Assembly (NCBI RefSeq): GCF_029784155.1
Contig: NC_073693.1
Span: 187,261,802 to 187,325,801 of the forward strand
DNA length: 64,000 nt
Direction of reading: 5' to 3'
From: Uranotaenia lowii
Taxonomy: Eukaryota > Arthropoda > Insecta > Diptera > Culicidae
Below are positions 1 through 11,833 of the stretch, piece after piece. Position 1 is the first letter of the stretch. The number at the start of each line of letters is the position of its first letter. Made by a program: the position numbers and the translations under genes. The notes under the pieces are model-generated. The model searched no databases. It saw only the letters and a program-made list of their open reading frames with translations, and was not told where the DNA came from.

Positions 1-317
1 TATGCTCCAATTATAAAAAATTGGCATAAAAAAAATTACTTGTACTTAGATTCAAATATGTCAGACTGTACACCCAAAATTCAGCCTCTGTGCCAATGGC
101 GTGTAGTCAATTTCATAGCATCATTGGTACAAGAAGATAACGCGACCGGCACTGATTCGATTTGCGCCCACCGGCATTAACTTCCCAGCGCAACCGAATT
201 GCGTATGTCTGAATGAAACAAAATAAAAACGTTTTCGCGTCCCTCCCCATCGCATCACAAGCCGAAGAAGGATGGAAATAAATACCGGCCAACACCAGGC
301 AGCCAGCGAACCGAGCA

Positions 318-440
318 CTGTGCGTGTGAATGTAGCAAAAGCAACAACAAAAACTTCCTTCTAATTCAATCAACCGGCAAACACGGCTAAGCTGTGCGTG
401 TGTATGCAGCAAAAGCAACAACAAAAACATTCCTTCAATT
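318..440. repeat. 74-bp direct duplication
   Basis: A segment starting CTGTGCGTGTG at 318 and including an AAAAGCAACAACAAAAAC word recurs from 392 with few changes. This is a two-copy tandem repeat inside the 71-1031 insertion. Confidence 0.75.
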
Positions 441-715
441 TACCGGCAAACAACACCGGCCAAGCTGCCCGGCTTTAGCAGCTGTGTATATGTAGCGTGT
501 GTATGTAATAGCAGGCAGTAAGCAAAGCACAGTTCTCATTCAATGGGTTTCCCGTTCCTTCACTCCCGTTCCCTTTCCCGTTTCCATCTTAAGACAAAGG
601 AATGCATTGAAAGGAGGCCAAACGCCGGGAAGCCGCCGTTGTACGTTTTTTTTTTGTGATTGATCGGTGGCAGAATGCCTATGACAAATATCCCTCTTCC
701 TGTATGAAGCTCGAA

Positions 716-787
716 TAGTACACTGGTTAGAATGTCGGACTGGCAAGACGATACAATTGATGATGTGAGTTCGATTCTCACTACAGC
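716..787 (+). repeat. tRNA-like segment (SINE head or tRNA relic)
   Basis: An A-box-like TGGTTAGAATGTCGG and a B-box-like GTGAGTTCGATTCTCAC lie about 35 bp apart, as in a tRNA-derived pol III promoter, but a proper cloverleaf with paired acceptor arms is not evident. It is most likely a SINE head or tRNA pseudogene. Confidence 0.5.
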
Positions 788-2039
788 GCTGTGGTTTTAA
801 TTTTTATATTCTTGTTTCTGGGATGAATTATCCAATAGGAAGGAAATCCCATAAAATGTTTTTCTTGTTTCGCTTGAATATAGTGGTCATCATTTTGGTT
901 GGGAGCCGAGTCCTTATGCCAGTTACGGTTTTTCAAACATACCGTCTTCGGCACAGTGCACATTTCAGCGCATTATCGGCACAGAGATTTGCTAAATAGG
1001 CATTGGATTTTTGCAACCTCTTCTATGGGTGTATAATTTAATTTGAAATCACTTTTTTCAAATTAAATTATACAAATTATTTTAAATTAATTTACTATTG
1101 ATCATCTGAGTTCATTTGTGAATGGTCAATAGTATTGGTAATATCACTGAATTTATGATAGAGAAAAATCAAATAAAGTAAAAATATTCATCGAAGTCGT
1201 TCTTGAACACAAAATCTGAACATTGTTAAAAAAAATTTGAGTTTTTTATTTGATTTTGTAAATAAGCTGAAAAAAAACCCGTACAAAATCCTGGAAAAAC
1301 AATATCTGGGCATCCCGGCCAGATTAGGCTTATCTCAAATTCTTTATTTGATTTATGGGCAAGCCTGGATATATCAAGAAGATCTGGAATGAACGATAAT
1401 CAAAAAATAAAAAAATATAAAAAGGTGTTTAACAGAAACTTTAACTTTTTGCTGATTGGGCAGCCTTTTCAATATGATTTTTAGATATTTTGTAAGTTAT
1501 CCAAAATCTTTTTAAAAAATCTGTTATTGTATGTTATTGTTATGCATGCTATTGTATGAATTTTCAAAATAAATATTCGGCTTATTCGGCTGAATGCTTA
1601 GCTCAACTATTCGGTGAGATTAATATTCGGCTTAACTGTTTTTGGGCGGTATTCGGCGCCGAATTTTTGGGCGACCAAATATACGGTACATCTCTAATAA
1701 AATCCCATTTATGCTTGAGACTCAAGCAACCCTTCCCCATGGTCCGATCATGCTAAAATTGGGCATGTGACCTTCTGGTTAGAGTGTCCTACCCGGGATT
1801 TTCCGACTGGGAATTTCCGGGATTAAAAAAAAACGGGTTAATATCTGAATCCCGGAAAATGCGAAAAATTCCTGGAATTCTCGAAACCAATGAAATGTGC
1901 TAAATTATTCAAAACTGACACAAACTAAATTGAAAAAATGGATCACATTAAAATATGGCTTAAACCAATTTTTGTTCAAAAAACTGGTTAATACATTGAA
2001 TTTAATAAAAAGTATTTTCTCGTTCGAAAACTTAGTGTA

Positions 2040-3075
2040 AAAGAGATCTTCTGCTGAATCAACTAGAAGCATATGGAATACGAGGCCTGGCCACTATATT
2101 TATGCGTATTTATCTTCAAAATCGTAAACAAGTTGTCAAGATTAATAACACTTCTAGCTCCCAACAGCCAATAACTGTAGGTGTTTCCCATGGAAGCAAT
2201 CTAGGACCTCTGTTTTTCTGATATATGTCAATGATTTACCAAATCTTCCCCTAAGTGGTATTCCAAGACTTTTTGCGGATGACACGGTTCTTGAATCCTC
2301 GAATCAAAATGTAGAAACTACAATTCGTGAAATGAAAAACGATCTAGATGTTATTGATAAATATTTTCAAAACAATCTGCTCACATTGCATGCAGTTAAA
2401 ACGAAACTAATCATTTTAAAAGAAATTAAAACTAGATTACCACCACACTCACCTCTGATTCACAGAATATTGTAATAGAAGAAGTTTCTAGGTTAAAATA
2501 CTAAGGTGTTTATCTAGATAATCGTTTATCCTGGAAGTCACATATGAGGCCGTCAGAGCCAAAGGGGTATAAGTGACAAAATGATCAATTTTAAGTTAAT
2601 GGTGCCAAACGATTCTTCATGTTTCAAACTATATTTGGTTATTTTTTCAGATTTTTGAATTTTATGTACATACCTTTACGTTCGAGAGCAAAATACAATT
2701 TTTCGAAAAATATATGGAAAATGACCAAACACAAAAACTTTAAAGCGTGTTTTCTCGAAATGAACTTTTATGCACTTATACCCCTTTGGCTCCAAGAGCC
2801 TCATATACAAAACCTTATAAAAAATTTGCTCCCATTTGTGGGATTATCCGTAAGTTTGCACACGTTATGCCTCAGCATGTTCTGCAAAAGCTTTATTACA
2901 GTTTTGTACACAGTCACTTAAGCCATCAGTGCCTGAGGACATACCAACATGTTTAACGAACACAAAAAACGAACACAAACACATACAGGATCTCAATGAA
3001 ACATGATGTTTCCTCGAAGAGATTCCTTTTTTCTTAACTCTAAGCGTACATCTTTCGAGGATATGATGGCTAGTG
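2040..3075 (+). pseudogene. LINE reverse transcriptase, 5'-truncated and broken
   Basis: Plus-strand reading shows non-LTR reverse transcriptase blocks in order: a YLQNRKQVVKINN block near 2110, a TVGVSHGSNLGPLFF block near 2175, the catalytic FADDT box near 2270, an NNLLTLHAVKTK block near 2380, and after a MITE insertion a KLYYSFVHSHLSH block near 2890. The line-up is that of the jockey/CR1 group; the exact clade cannot be fixed by eye. Only the middle and end of the enzyme are present, with no endonuclease domain. Stops and frameshifts (for example the stop after LGPLFF and another near 2476) mark it as dead. A short ORF at 3003-3191 may be its C-terminal tail or unrelated sequence. Confidence 0.8.
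2546..2802. mobile_element. 257-bp MITE inside the LINE
   Basis: Inverted ends share GAGCCAAAGGGGTATAAGTG (about 29 bp of inverted repeat with a few mismatches) and are flanked by ATAT at 2542-2545 and 2803-2806. Removing it rejoins the reverse transcriptase sequence of the host LINE. A second copy lies at 40590-42144, and one-ended relics (CTTATACCCCTTTGGC) lie near 25605 and 54645. The palindromic 4-bp duplication (ATAT here, AATT in the other copy) is the notable trait. No coding capacity. Confidence 0.85.
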
Positions 3076-3317
3076 ATTGTCGTGATTTTACGAATCTCAA
3101 TTCAGATATTCACTTAAACACGTCTGTCGCTCGCAAGAATAGATCAATGACTGACTTTGTTTTGTTTGTTTGTCAAGTGCTGCCAAAATAGCAAATGTTC
3201 TCATAGAAATTTATTTTATTTTATTCATCTACAGTGTTGCCGAATACAACTATTATTTTATTTTGTTCCTAATTAAATTTGATTTATTTTCTGTATATTC
3301 TTCATCTCATCCCTACA
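3076..3317 (+). repeat. 242-bp direct repeat, left copy
   Basis: Nearly identical to 3979-4220. Read from 3078 it begins TGT and ends CTACA, the TG...CA form of a long terminal repeat, but no primer-binding site, polypurine tract or flanking duplication is evident. It may instead be a duplicated 3' untranslated segment of the preceding LINE. Confidence 0.85.
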
Positions 3318-3722
3318 TTCATTCTCACCTCTATTTTTAATTAAAACTTTTCACACATCAACATTTGTTTTTTTTTTCTTTAGTGCAAAATTTTATTTAC
3401 CAAATATCCTCAATTTTTATTCCATATTCCACATCTTTATTCTCCATCCTACAAATTTTATTTCATTTCTGCTTATCCTTCATCACATTTCTATATTCCT
3501 TCTCAACTCTATTTTCAATAGAATCTTTAATTTACCGACTTTTGTTTATCTAAAATACAAAATTTTATATCCCAAATATCCCTCATCTCAATTCTACATT
3601 CCATTCTCTGCAAAAGCTTTTCAAATCTTTTTTTTTGCATATTCTTCATTTCATCCGAAAATATTCTTCACAAAAACCTTCCCAATATGTGCTTTCTCTG
3701 TCGCTCTGCTTTTATTTACCAG
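3318..3722. other. Pyrimidine-rich spacer
   Basis: The plus strand is strongly enriched in T and C, with recurring TTCATCTCATCC / TTCTCCATCC-like words that vary the end of the flanking 242-bp repeat. It looks like a decayed simple-sequence expansion rather than coding DNA. Confidence 0.6.
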
Positions 3723-3953
3723 ATTCCGTCTTCGTTCCACCGGAAGGCCAAATCAAAACAATCAGCAGCAGCAGCCTTAAATATCTGCGCTTTTCAGGGG
3801 CAATTCCGTTTTATTTTCACCGGAAGGCCAAATCAAAACAATCAGCAGCAGCAGCCTTAAATATCTGCGCTTTTCAGGGGCAATTCCGTCTTATTTCCAC
3901 CGGAAGGCCAAATCAAAACAATCAGCAGCAGCAGCCTTAAATATCTGCGCTAT
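3723..3953. repeat. 80-bp tandem repeat, nearly three copies
   Basis: The word ACCGGAAGGCCAAATCAAAA starts at 3739, 3819 and 3899, an exact 80-bp period, each unit also carrying an AGCAGCAGCAGCC run. The units are almost identical, so the expansion is recent. It lies between the two copies of the 242-bp direct repeat. Confidence 0.95.
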
Positions 3954-3978
3954 TTGTGCTTATTCTACCAACCACGCC

Positions 3979-4220
3979 ATTGTAGTGATTTTACGAATCT
4001 CAATTCAGAGATTCACTTAAACACGTCTGTCGCTCGCAAGAATAGATCAATGACTGACTTTGTTTTGTTTGTTTGTCAAGTGCTGCCAAAATAGCAAATG
4101 TTCTCATAGAAATTTATTTTATTTTATTCATCTACAGTGTTGCCGAATACAACTATTATTTTATTTTATTCCTAATTAAATTTGATTTATTTTCTGTATA
4201 TTCTTCATCTCATCCCTACA
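3979..4220 (+). repeat. 242-bp direct repeat, right copy
   Basis: Matches 3076-3317 almost base for base and likewise ends CATCCCTACA. A SINE follows immediately, so any target duplication to its right could be hidden. Confidence 0.85.
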
Positions 4221-4350
4221 GCTAGCATCTTCCAAATGCTAAAATCACCAACCCACTGAAAGTGTATTATGTATGCCGTGACCGGGATTCGATCTCATAC
4301 CCCCTGGCTTAGAAGACTTGAAGGCTATCCTCTACGAAACGGGCGGTGAT
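4221..4350 (-). repeat. tRNA-derived SINE, family 1, minus-strand copy
   Basis: On the minus strand the segment contains TCTAAGCCAGGGGGTATGAG followed by a B-box-like GATCGAATCCCGGTC, then a non-tRNA body ending in TTTAGCATTTGGAAGATGC. The copy at 42525-42680 on the plus strand has the same order. A tRNA-like head plus a shared unrelated body is typical of SINEs. The ends are approximate because no clear target duplication was found. Confidence 0.7.
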
Positions 4351-4759
4351 TATATATTTATGGTGCATTAAAGCGATTTGAAACTCCCCACTTTTTTTTT
4401 AAAAAAAAAAAGAAGGTTTCCAAAATGTATGTTATGGATATAATTGGTTCTTAGAGTCCAAAATGATATATTTTTCTTCTGAATGGATCGTGATCATTGG
4501 ATATCATGAAATTACTTATATTTGTCCAATAACTAATGTTTTTTTCAGTAATTATCTGTAAAAAGCGCTTAAAGTACTGTATTTATCTAAAAATCAGAAA
4601 ATTGCGCCTATAAGTATGCTATGGTTATAGGGTAATAACCTTTGGAATTCTCTTTGTCTGATGCTTACAAACTGTGAAATGAGAACTAATATGTCAAAAA
4701 GTAATTAACGAACCTTTTACCTTCGGATTTTACTAAATGTTTGCCTGGAGTCAGGGCAC

Positions 4760-5010
4760 CATGAATTAAGGACCAAGTCTCCTTTAGTAAACGATCAAGT
4801 CTCCTGCAACTTAAAAAATATCACAATTTTCCTAGCCTCGCAAAAATGCTTCTAGTTTATTTACGAGTTCATGTATCGTTCTTATTTTTGGAGCATATAA
4901 ATTTGAAGTTACACGCTATCAGAAAATGCAAAAGACGATGACTTGCAAAATTTTTCCAAAAAAGAAATGATGAAAATAAGAACAGGGGATCAAGTATCCC
5001 CTCAACTATT
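4760..5010 (-). repeat. Partial copy of the GGGGAGA...CTTGAT MITE family
   Basis: Reverse-complement similarity to 55333-55664, including CTTCAAG/TTACACGCTAT-like interior words and the end GGGGATCAAGTATCCCCTC. One end is decayed. Noncoding. Confidence 0.6.
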
Positions 5011-5386
5011 TTAATTGTTTTAGCTTTTCGTAGAATTACACTTTTTTAAAAAAAATCATCAAATCCAAATTTACGGTTTAATGAATGCTTGATCGAGCAT
5101 TTATTCGGTGTAATGATTCTTATCTAATTCTGGTCGTTAGATGATTTTCTGACTATCATACGTCAAATGTTTCATGACGGTTGAACATCTTGATTCAGTA
5201 AGGAAAAAAACGTTGTAATAACATTTCAATGATGTAGCAATTTTCATCCTGTTCAGCAGAGAATCTCACTCTACAGCTTTGAGCGAATATGTTGAGGTAA
5301 ATGTTTGAGTGTATGTCTGTACGGGTAATTCATGCATTCTTCAATCCAGTGAATTTGGAATCATGATAGATGTGGTAATTTGGTTA

Positions 5387-5400
5387 TGGTTATGGAATGT
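5387..5400. repeat. 14-bp target duplication, left
   Basis: TGGTTATGGAATGT, repeated exactly at 5597-5610 on the other side of the SINE. Confidence 0.95.
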
Positions 5401-5596
5401 TTTTTTTTTTTTTGTTTCGATTATAGTCGTTTTACCATCATTATGGCATTCGCGACCTTATCAACGTTGCAGTTGGCGGATCGTTATTGAAAAACTATCC
5501 GGTACAACTGCGTTCGATGTTTACTCTTGGGCTTGAACTCGCGGGCATCGGCTCAGGAGGCAACAGACTTGCCAACTGAGCTATATCACAAGCCCC
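5401..5596 (-). mobile_element. SINE, tRNA-derived, complete, 196 bp
   Basis: Read on the minus strand it begins GGGGCTTGTGATATAGCTCA, a tRNA-like A-box region, has a B-box-like GAGTTCAAGCCC, continues into an unrelated body, and ends in a poly(A) tail (T run at 5401-5413 on the plus strand). Exact 14-bp direct repeats flank it. Structure, size and duplication length are those of a SINE mobilised by LINE machinery. I do not assign a family name. Confidence 0.92.
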
Positions 5597-5610
5597 TGGT
5601 TATGGAATGT

Positions 5611-8049
5611 GAGATTATATAGTTTCGAGAACGAAGATAAAACTGAGATCAAATGGTGTGCACGACTTACCTATCATCGTTGTGAGCAGAAAGACAATGG
5701 TCGCCAATGCGACATTGTTACACTGATGATGCAAGCAGCAAGACGATGTCATCACAAAATATTTTACCGCTACTACATTTTCCGTTTAAAAAACGAACGA
5801 ATTTATCACAATCACTGGTGGCCCATATTTCTAGATATAAAAAGTTTTCACTCCCACATCATAACTTCTTTTATCCTTCAACGGCAGCATCTTACCACTG
5901 AAGAAAAACACGAAATTCTCGTCGGAGGCTGCGACAACGACGTCAGGATATAATGCTTCTTTCTTCATCTGTTGGCATCCTTCTTGAATGTGCCTGTCAT
6001 CACGTTGCTTAGCGCCACCTGCCCTGCCCTGCCCTGTGCTCCCTCTTTTCCTTTGGCCAAGCGTTCCTTTCTTCTACTTCACTTTCTGTAATTGAATTTA
6101 GTATCTATAGAGTCCGCTTTAGTCGGTAAGTGTGCATCATCTTCACCGCACTCGACTGCTGCCGGCTTTGCATAGCATCTTGAATTTTCTATTTATTGTT
6201 CTCTATCGCATCGAAAACCACATCATAAGAGAGAGCTAGTTGCATAAATTTAGCGCCCAATTGTAAACTCCATCCTCATTCTCGTCCTCGCCCCATCACC
6301 TTTTAGTTATTGGGGAAGAGTCCACTTGTGTCGATGGTGCTTTATTGCTGAGCTCATATTTCGTGCCAGTTCATCCGTAGCTGGTTTTCCCGGGTCGTTT
6401 TATATTGTGATGATATCTATGGGAAAAAAAGTAGAACAAAAAAAAAAGGAAACCATGTTATGATTTAATCTTACAGCATCACATTTCCGGACGTTATGAC
6501 CAGAGCGAGAAAAAGTGGCGGGCGAGGCGTGGTGTGGCTCCTGAGAAAGTGAAACGCTTATGGTTGTGCGATTTCGTGTCAAAGAGGGTAATGCCTCGTA
6601 AAGAAAAAGAATCTTCACGAAATGTAAATGCGCATCATTTGCCCATCAAAACGGCTAGGATGATTTGATCTTTCGTTGTCTTGTTATCAGAAGGACTTTT
6701 TAATGCTCCTTAGGACATGGCTTGGGATGTCGCAGTTCTTTTTTTTTTGTAGCTATAAGGCAAGAACTGAAAAATAACAATGTCAGATCAAGCGATTTTT
6801 GAAGAGGTTGGATTAATAGCAACGATATCGACCGCAGAGATGAATGATGAAGTGGTCATGGTTTATGCGTTAGAGGATAAAATTTTTCTCTAGCGCGTTG
6901 ACAGTAGGAATATGTTCTGAGATCATCGTTTCAATAATTGTATGTACTTTAACCAATTTGTACGTTTATGAAAAATTTGTAAGTTCAATAGATAGATATA
7001 AAGGGTGTCCAACATCAAATTGTATAACAGAAAAAAAAATGCTGTAAAAAATACTCAGTTGATCGATTTTTATCAATCTTTCAGGCATTAAGTTCTTGGG
7101 TATAAAAGTGACATATCACTTCAGGGCATCTTTTAAATAGTGACACGAATAAAAATAGTTCAAATGGTGCAGAAGTCCTCCTCCAGTCTATCCTACAGCT
7201 TAGTTTTAACTAACCAAAGAACGCAAATTCATCGGAACAATGTTTAAGACGCAATTTTTACGGTGAGTTGGGTTTTGTTTAAAACCTACATCATGATTAG
7301 AAAATTTTATATTTATCCTAAATTTGATGACGCCACCAAATGTTTACAAACAACAGAGCAGCTATAAGACGAATTCAAAATAGTACTATAGTTGAAAATC
7401 GGTCCATTAATTTAGCAGATGGGGCCAAAACTGTAGACCGGTTTTTTGCGAATAGTGTTTTTGAACTAGAAGATTGCTAAAGTAACTTTTAAATGCTAAT
7501 CATCAACCATTGGCAAATAGTTTTGGTCAAATTTTGTATGGAGTCGCAACGTAGTTCCCTGAGCGAAGTGTAGAGATTCCTAACCTTAAGATAACTAATA
7601 AAACAACAATTCGGTGCCTGATCTTTTTCTATCGAACTGCATGGAGTTAAATTGATGAAATTTCAGCAAAGTTGTCTGATAATATGATGTTCACATGGGC
7701 AAATTTTAATAATACTTTGTCAAGTGGTTTTTAGATAGCATCCAATAAAGTATTTTTTTAATATAATGTATACTTTGAACCACAATTTTTCCAAATCAAG
7801 GCTATTTTTTATTACGTTTTCAGTTTCTGAAGTTTGATCTTCAAAATAACTCATAATTTTGAATTTGTTCAAAGTTATAACAAATTTAGCCAGTTGTCCT
7901 CCTTCGGCACAAAAACAACATATTTGACTCTGTATCACTCTACCACCGTTTTTGTGTAATGGCACAATTCCAGATCCAACTTAAACAAAATTTAAACTTT
8001 GTGACACCTATTGCCGTGCTTTTCCAAGAAAACGGTCGCATTTGGAGGC
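5611..8049. other. Low-repeat region, no gene recognised
   Basis: An open frame at 5609-5953 (plus) resembles nothing I recognise. 5940-6660 is less AT-rich and has none of the window's repeat families, so host regulatory or transcribed DNA is possible. From about 6660 the sequence becomes AT-rich with homopolymers and no recognisable structure. Confidence 0.4.
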
Positions 8050-8252
8050 AGTCTTTTTTGTATTTTTATTTGTATTTGTATGTATTTTCATTCATCGTGT
8101 CAATCGTTGTGAAAAACTGAGGCTTACAGGCTTTCAAACGTAGAAAACAGTTTTCAAAAGTTCAAACTATGGACTGAGTTATTAATGATAATAAGCAAAA
8201 ATTTATTGTTGGTCAAAGATACTCCGGTGATCAAAGTTACTCCGGTTTACGG
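8050..8252. repeat. Partial copy of the CGTAAAACGGGGTAA element
   Basis: The end GATCAAAGTTACTCCGGTTT is followed by ACGG and then TA; it and the preceding 120 bp (GGCTTTCAAACG, AAAACAGTTTTC words) align with 28390-28497. The opposite end was not found. Confidence 0.55.
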
Positions 8253-8547
8253 TAATTTGCAGTTTCCAGATCGTTGGCCTCCTCAAAAGCTAATAAAAAT
8301 TCAATTTTATCTTCTTCTTTCTCTCCGGAAAATACAGGCGAGACTTGTCAATAAAGAATTTCTGGTTTGAACCCTACCATGTGACCGCTAATGAGTTTGT
8401 TTTGCAGCCCATTTCGAAATTTTTCAAAATATCTCCCACAAGCAGTCCAAATATTTTGCGCACGATTTGACCACCGTATTTTGTTTTGCCCACCGATAAG
8501 GCAGCTTTTCTACTTTGTAGAATTGAAGTCAGGCCTAGCTATAAGTC

Positions 8548-8555
8548 AGCTAGAC
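8548..8555. repeat. 8-bp target duplication AGCTAGAC, left
   Basis: Repeated exactly at 13740-13747 beyond the right end of the hAT element. Confidence 0.93.
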
Positions 8556-10759
8556 CAGTGGTCGGCAACCTTTTGAGTCGAAAGAGCCAAAAACCTCAAT
8601 TTTTTTAAATTTTAGTTTTGAAAGAGTCACATTTAAGTTTTATTGTTTTTGGGTTTAAAAAAAATTAAAATACATGAATAATGAATAAACATTTAGTTTT
8701 ACGAAAAATGCTTTGAACCCAATAGAGTTTTTTCCTAACTCTTGGATTTATCTTTTAAATCTGTTTCTGATTACCATTAAGTACATAGATTTTCTTCTGG
8801 AACATCAACTCTTCTAACATGGTTTGACTGTATATCAATTTTAATACCTTGGGGAATATCGAGCCAAGAAAGTTTTAAGTGCATATTAAGCAAAAATAAA
8901 TATTTGCATGATGTTAAAGTGAATTATCAGAACATATTTACAAAAGCAGAATGTTTATAAATTCTTCGGCAAAAAAAGCTTTAAAAATAACATAGTAAAG
9001 GGAAATATTTTTTTTGTAATTAGTAAGCTTTTTAAGACATTCCCCATTATCTTTTCCAAAATTAAGAAGTATGATGAAAAAATTCAACTAAAATTTATGT
9101 AGTCGAAAATTTCAATCTTCATAAATTATGACAACTGGTGGAATTTAAAATCCCTGACCTCAAGCAAACGTGTCTGGAAAATTCAAAAATATCATTTTAT
9201 GTCAGATGTGGTTCTTCAGTATTGTGCGTCCAATTGAATGAAAAATGCCATTCGATACGTTGTATATTATTCATCAATGCTTGCGAAGCTTAGATAATTG
9301 GAAAAAAATGTGGAAATTTTAAAAACTTTCAAAGACTCAAAGGTTTACATTTTTTTTTTTCAATACATACAATTTTATTAAAAAAAAACTGCTTTGGGTG
9401 ATAACGTCAAAACATGTGATTAAATTTTCAAAAAGATTTTCAGAATTGCAATTGTTATTCTTTCTGAATGCTGATTCAAGTTTGAAAAGCTGTGAAACTT
9501 TAATTTGTAATTCTCAGTTCTAAGTTTTGGTACTTTGTTTTTGAATTTTATGTGTCTATTCACTTTTTTTAACTCGTTATTTATTGAGAAGGCTTTCCAT
9601 ATTTTTTTTGTACGTATCTAGATCGGGCATTGAGTTTCTAAATTTAAAACTCAAAACCGGTTGATATCCGAGCAAATCCAGCCAAAATCTACGTATTTTC
9701 CAAAAAAGGCAAAAAAGGCTCCATGAAAAGCAAGCGAGGTTTTTGACTCTACGCTTAATTTAAATTCGCAATCAAATTTTGATGATTGAGTAAGGTTATT
9801 CAAGAGTAACCAACTTGACTTAGAACTGATGACAAAACCTCGAAAACTAATCCCAGGTTCAGAATTCTGCTACAGTTTTGCGAAATTTTCCCACTTGTTG
9901 ATTCCAACTCAGTACTTTATATTAAACTAGCTGATCCCGTACGAACTTCGTTTCGCTTTAAATCATTGGTAGGTACGTCAAAATGAGTTTAGAAAATGAT
10001 TTCGAAACATTCTTTCGACAATTTTGGGGAAAAAAATTCAACAGTGTTTAAAGTCGCTACTATTACTATTACTTGAAATTCGAATTAAACGGTTGATTGG
10101 CATTTTATTAAAATTTATGTGAGAGTGTTTTTTCTTCTCGATCGGTTGCAAAATCTAGACATTATGGCAGAAACATGTACTATTTGTTTGTGTGCACGAC
10201 TCTTTTGCTTGACCTTCACACTTAAATTAGTATCAATTAACTGCCTCCAACAAAATTATTGCACAAAACACTGAACTTTCAATGAAACCCTCTTTTTCTG
10301 TCCCATGGCCCGAAAATCGATAATTGAAACCAATTTTAAGTTCCTCAAAACTCCCTTGTGCCATTTTTTCTTTTCGAATTATATGTAAAATAACGTCAGG
10401 AACTTGAAAACAGTGAACAGTGAATATAGACGCCACTTTCGCCGACCCTTGACACGGAACATGCTACCTGGAGTCAATTGCTCTTAGTTTATAACCCTCA
10501 TCTGAACATTTTCATCTCAATCCGATGCATGATCACGACAATATCGCGAAAACAGTGAGCAACTAACATGGACGGCCTTTTTTTGACCACGATTCACCTG
10601 AAATCAAATATCTTTTCTGTTGAACTCCCATGTGCCAATTTTCATTAAAATTCTATGCTCAATCAAAAAAATATCGTAAAAACAGTGAACAGATAATAAC
10701 CCCTTTTGCCGACCCCTGAGTCAAGATTTGAAACCTGAAAGCAAAACAGCGTCCCTCAA

Positions 10760-11650
10760 AACTCCTATGCGGAAATTTTCATCTCAATCCAATGTAGAAT
10801 AACGTCAAAATCGCAAAAACATTAAAGTTGGGTATGGACGACTCCTTCAGCCGACTTCTGATCCGCAATTCGAAACTTGAAATCGATTGCTCGTCTTTCA
10901 AAACACTCATGTGCAAATTTTCATCACAATCCGGTGTATAATAACACCAATATCCCAAAACATTAATCAGTGAATATGGACGAACCCTGACCCTAAATTT
11001 GATAACTGTAATCGATTGCTCGTCTCTCGAAATACTCATGTGCAAATTGTCATCACAATCCAATGTAAAATAAAGCCAATATTGCAAAAACATTAATCAG
11101 TGGATATGGACGACCCCTTTTGCCGACCTCAAACCCTACATTTGATAACTGTAATCGAATGCTCGTCTCTCAAAACACTCATGTGCAAATTTTCATCACA
11201 ATCCGATGTAAAATAACGCCAATATCGCAAAAACATTAATCAGTGAATATGGACGAACCCTTTGGCCAACCCCTGACCCTAAATTTGATAACTGTAATCG
11301 ATTGTTCGTCTCTCAAAACACCCATGTGCAAATTTTCATCACAATCCGATGTATAATAACGCCAATATTGCAAAAACATAAATCAGTGGATATGGACGAC
11401 CCCTTTGGCCGACCCCTATTCCTAAATTTGATAACTGTAATCGATTGCTCGTCTCTCAAAACACTCATGTGCACATTTTCATCACAATCCGGTGTATAAT
11501 AACGCCAATATCGCAAAAACATTAATCAGTTGATATGGACGACCCCTTTGGCCGACTCCTGACCCTAAATTTGATAACTGTAATCGATTGCTTGTCTCTC
11601 AAAACACTCATGTGCAAATTTTCATCACAATCCGACGGAAAATAACGTCA
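10760..11650. repeat. 143-bp tandem repeat inside the Helitron
   Basis: The word CATGTGCAAATTTTCATC (or close variants) starts at 10908, 11037, 11180, 11323, 11466 and 11609: four intervals of exactly 143 bp and one of 129. More diverged units extend left to about 10600. Units include TTTGATAACTGTAATCGATT and GACGACCCCTTTGGCCGAC. The short open frames here are by-products of the repeat. Confidence 0.95.
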
Positions 11651-11808
11651 ATAACGTGAAAACAATATTTGTCTTGTATGGACGACCCCCTTCAGAAGGG
11701 GTCGTCCAAAAATCTAAAAACATTTTTCATCATTCCTGGTCCTAATGAGCATCCATGCCAAATTTCAGATCTCTAGCTCTTAAGACGGCTGAGTCTATAG
11801 AGGACAAA

Positions 11809-11833
11809 CAAACAAACAAACAAACAAACAAAC
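11809..11833. repeat. (CAAA)n microsatellite
   Basis: Six tandem CAAA units near the Helitron 5' end. Confidence 0.95.

Larger units (their letters stand above)
71..1031. mobile_element. Insertion with short inverted ends and TA duplication
   Basis: The flanking hAT-derived sequence breaks at 70 and resumes at 1032 when compared with the related copy near 31190. The insert starts CACCCA and ends TGGGTG, with TA on both sides (69-70, 1032-1033), and a CTCTGTGCC word lies inverted near both ends. It carries a 74-bp direct duplication and a tRNA-like segment. The exact ends are inferred from only six terminal base pairs, so this is moderate support for a TA-target MITE. Confidence 0.4.
1..1696. 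mobile_element. hAT-like element, partial copy, right terminus at 1696
   Basis: The right end (about 1577-1696) is rich in ATTCGGC/GCCGAAT words and finishes in CGGTACATCTCTA, the same terminus as the complete hAT at 30682-33655. Bases 1-70 and 1033-1400 resemble interior parts of that element (compare 31133-31330 and 32850-32990), so this is a rearranged copy that starts outside the window. It is interrupted by the 71-1031 insertion. No transposase is visible. The stretch just outside, 1697-1783, resembles the arm sequence of the palindrome at 31009-32825, so older copies of that family surround it. Confidence 0.65.

Noticed and set aside
3635..3940. 101-codon frame with a repeated peptide
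   Set aside because: Product of the 80-bp tandem repeat; 80 is not a multiple of three and the frame survives only by chance.
10779..11522. Frames rich in repeated MFLQYW/ITVIKFR-like peptides
   Set aside because: They are the 143-bp tandem repeat translated; unit lengths not divisible by three shift the frame.
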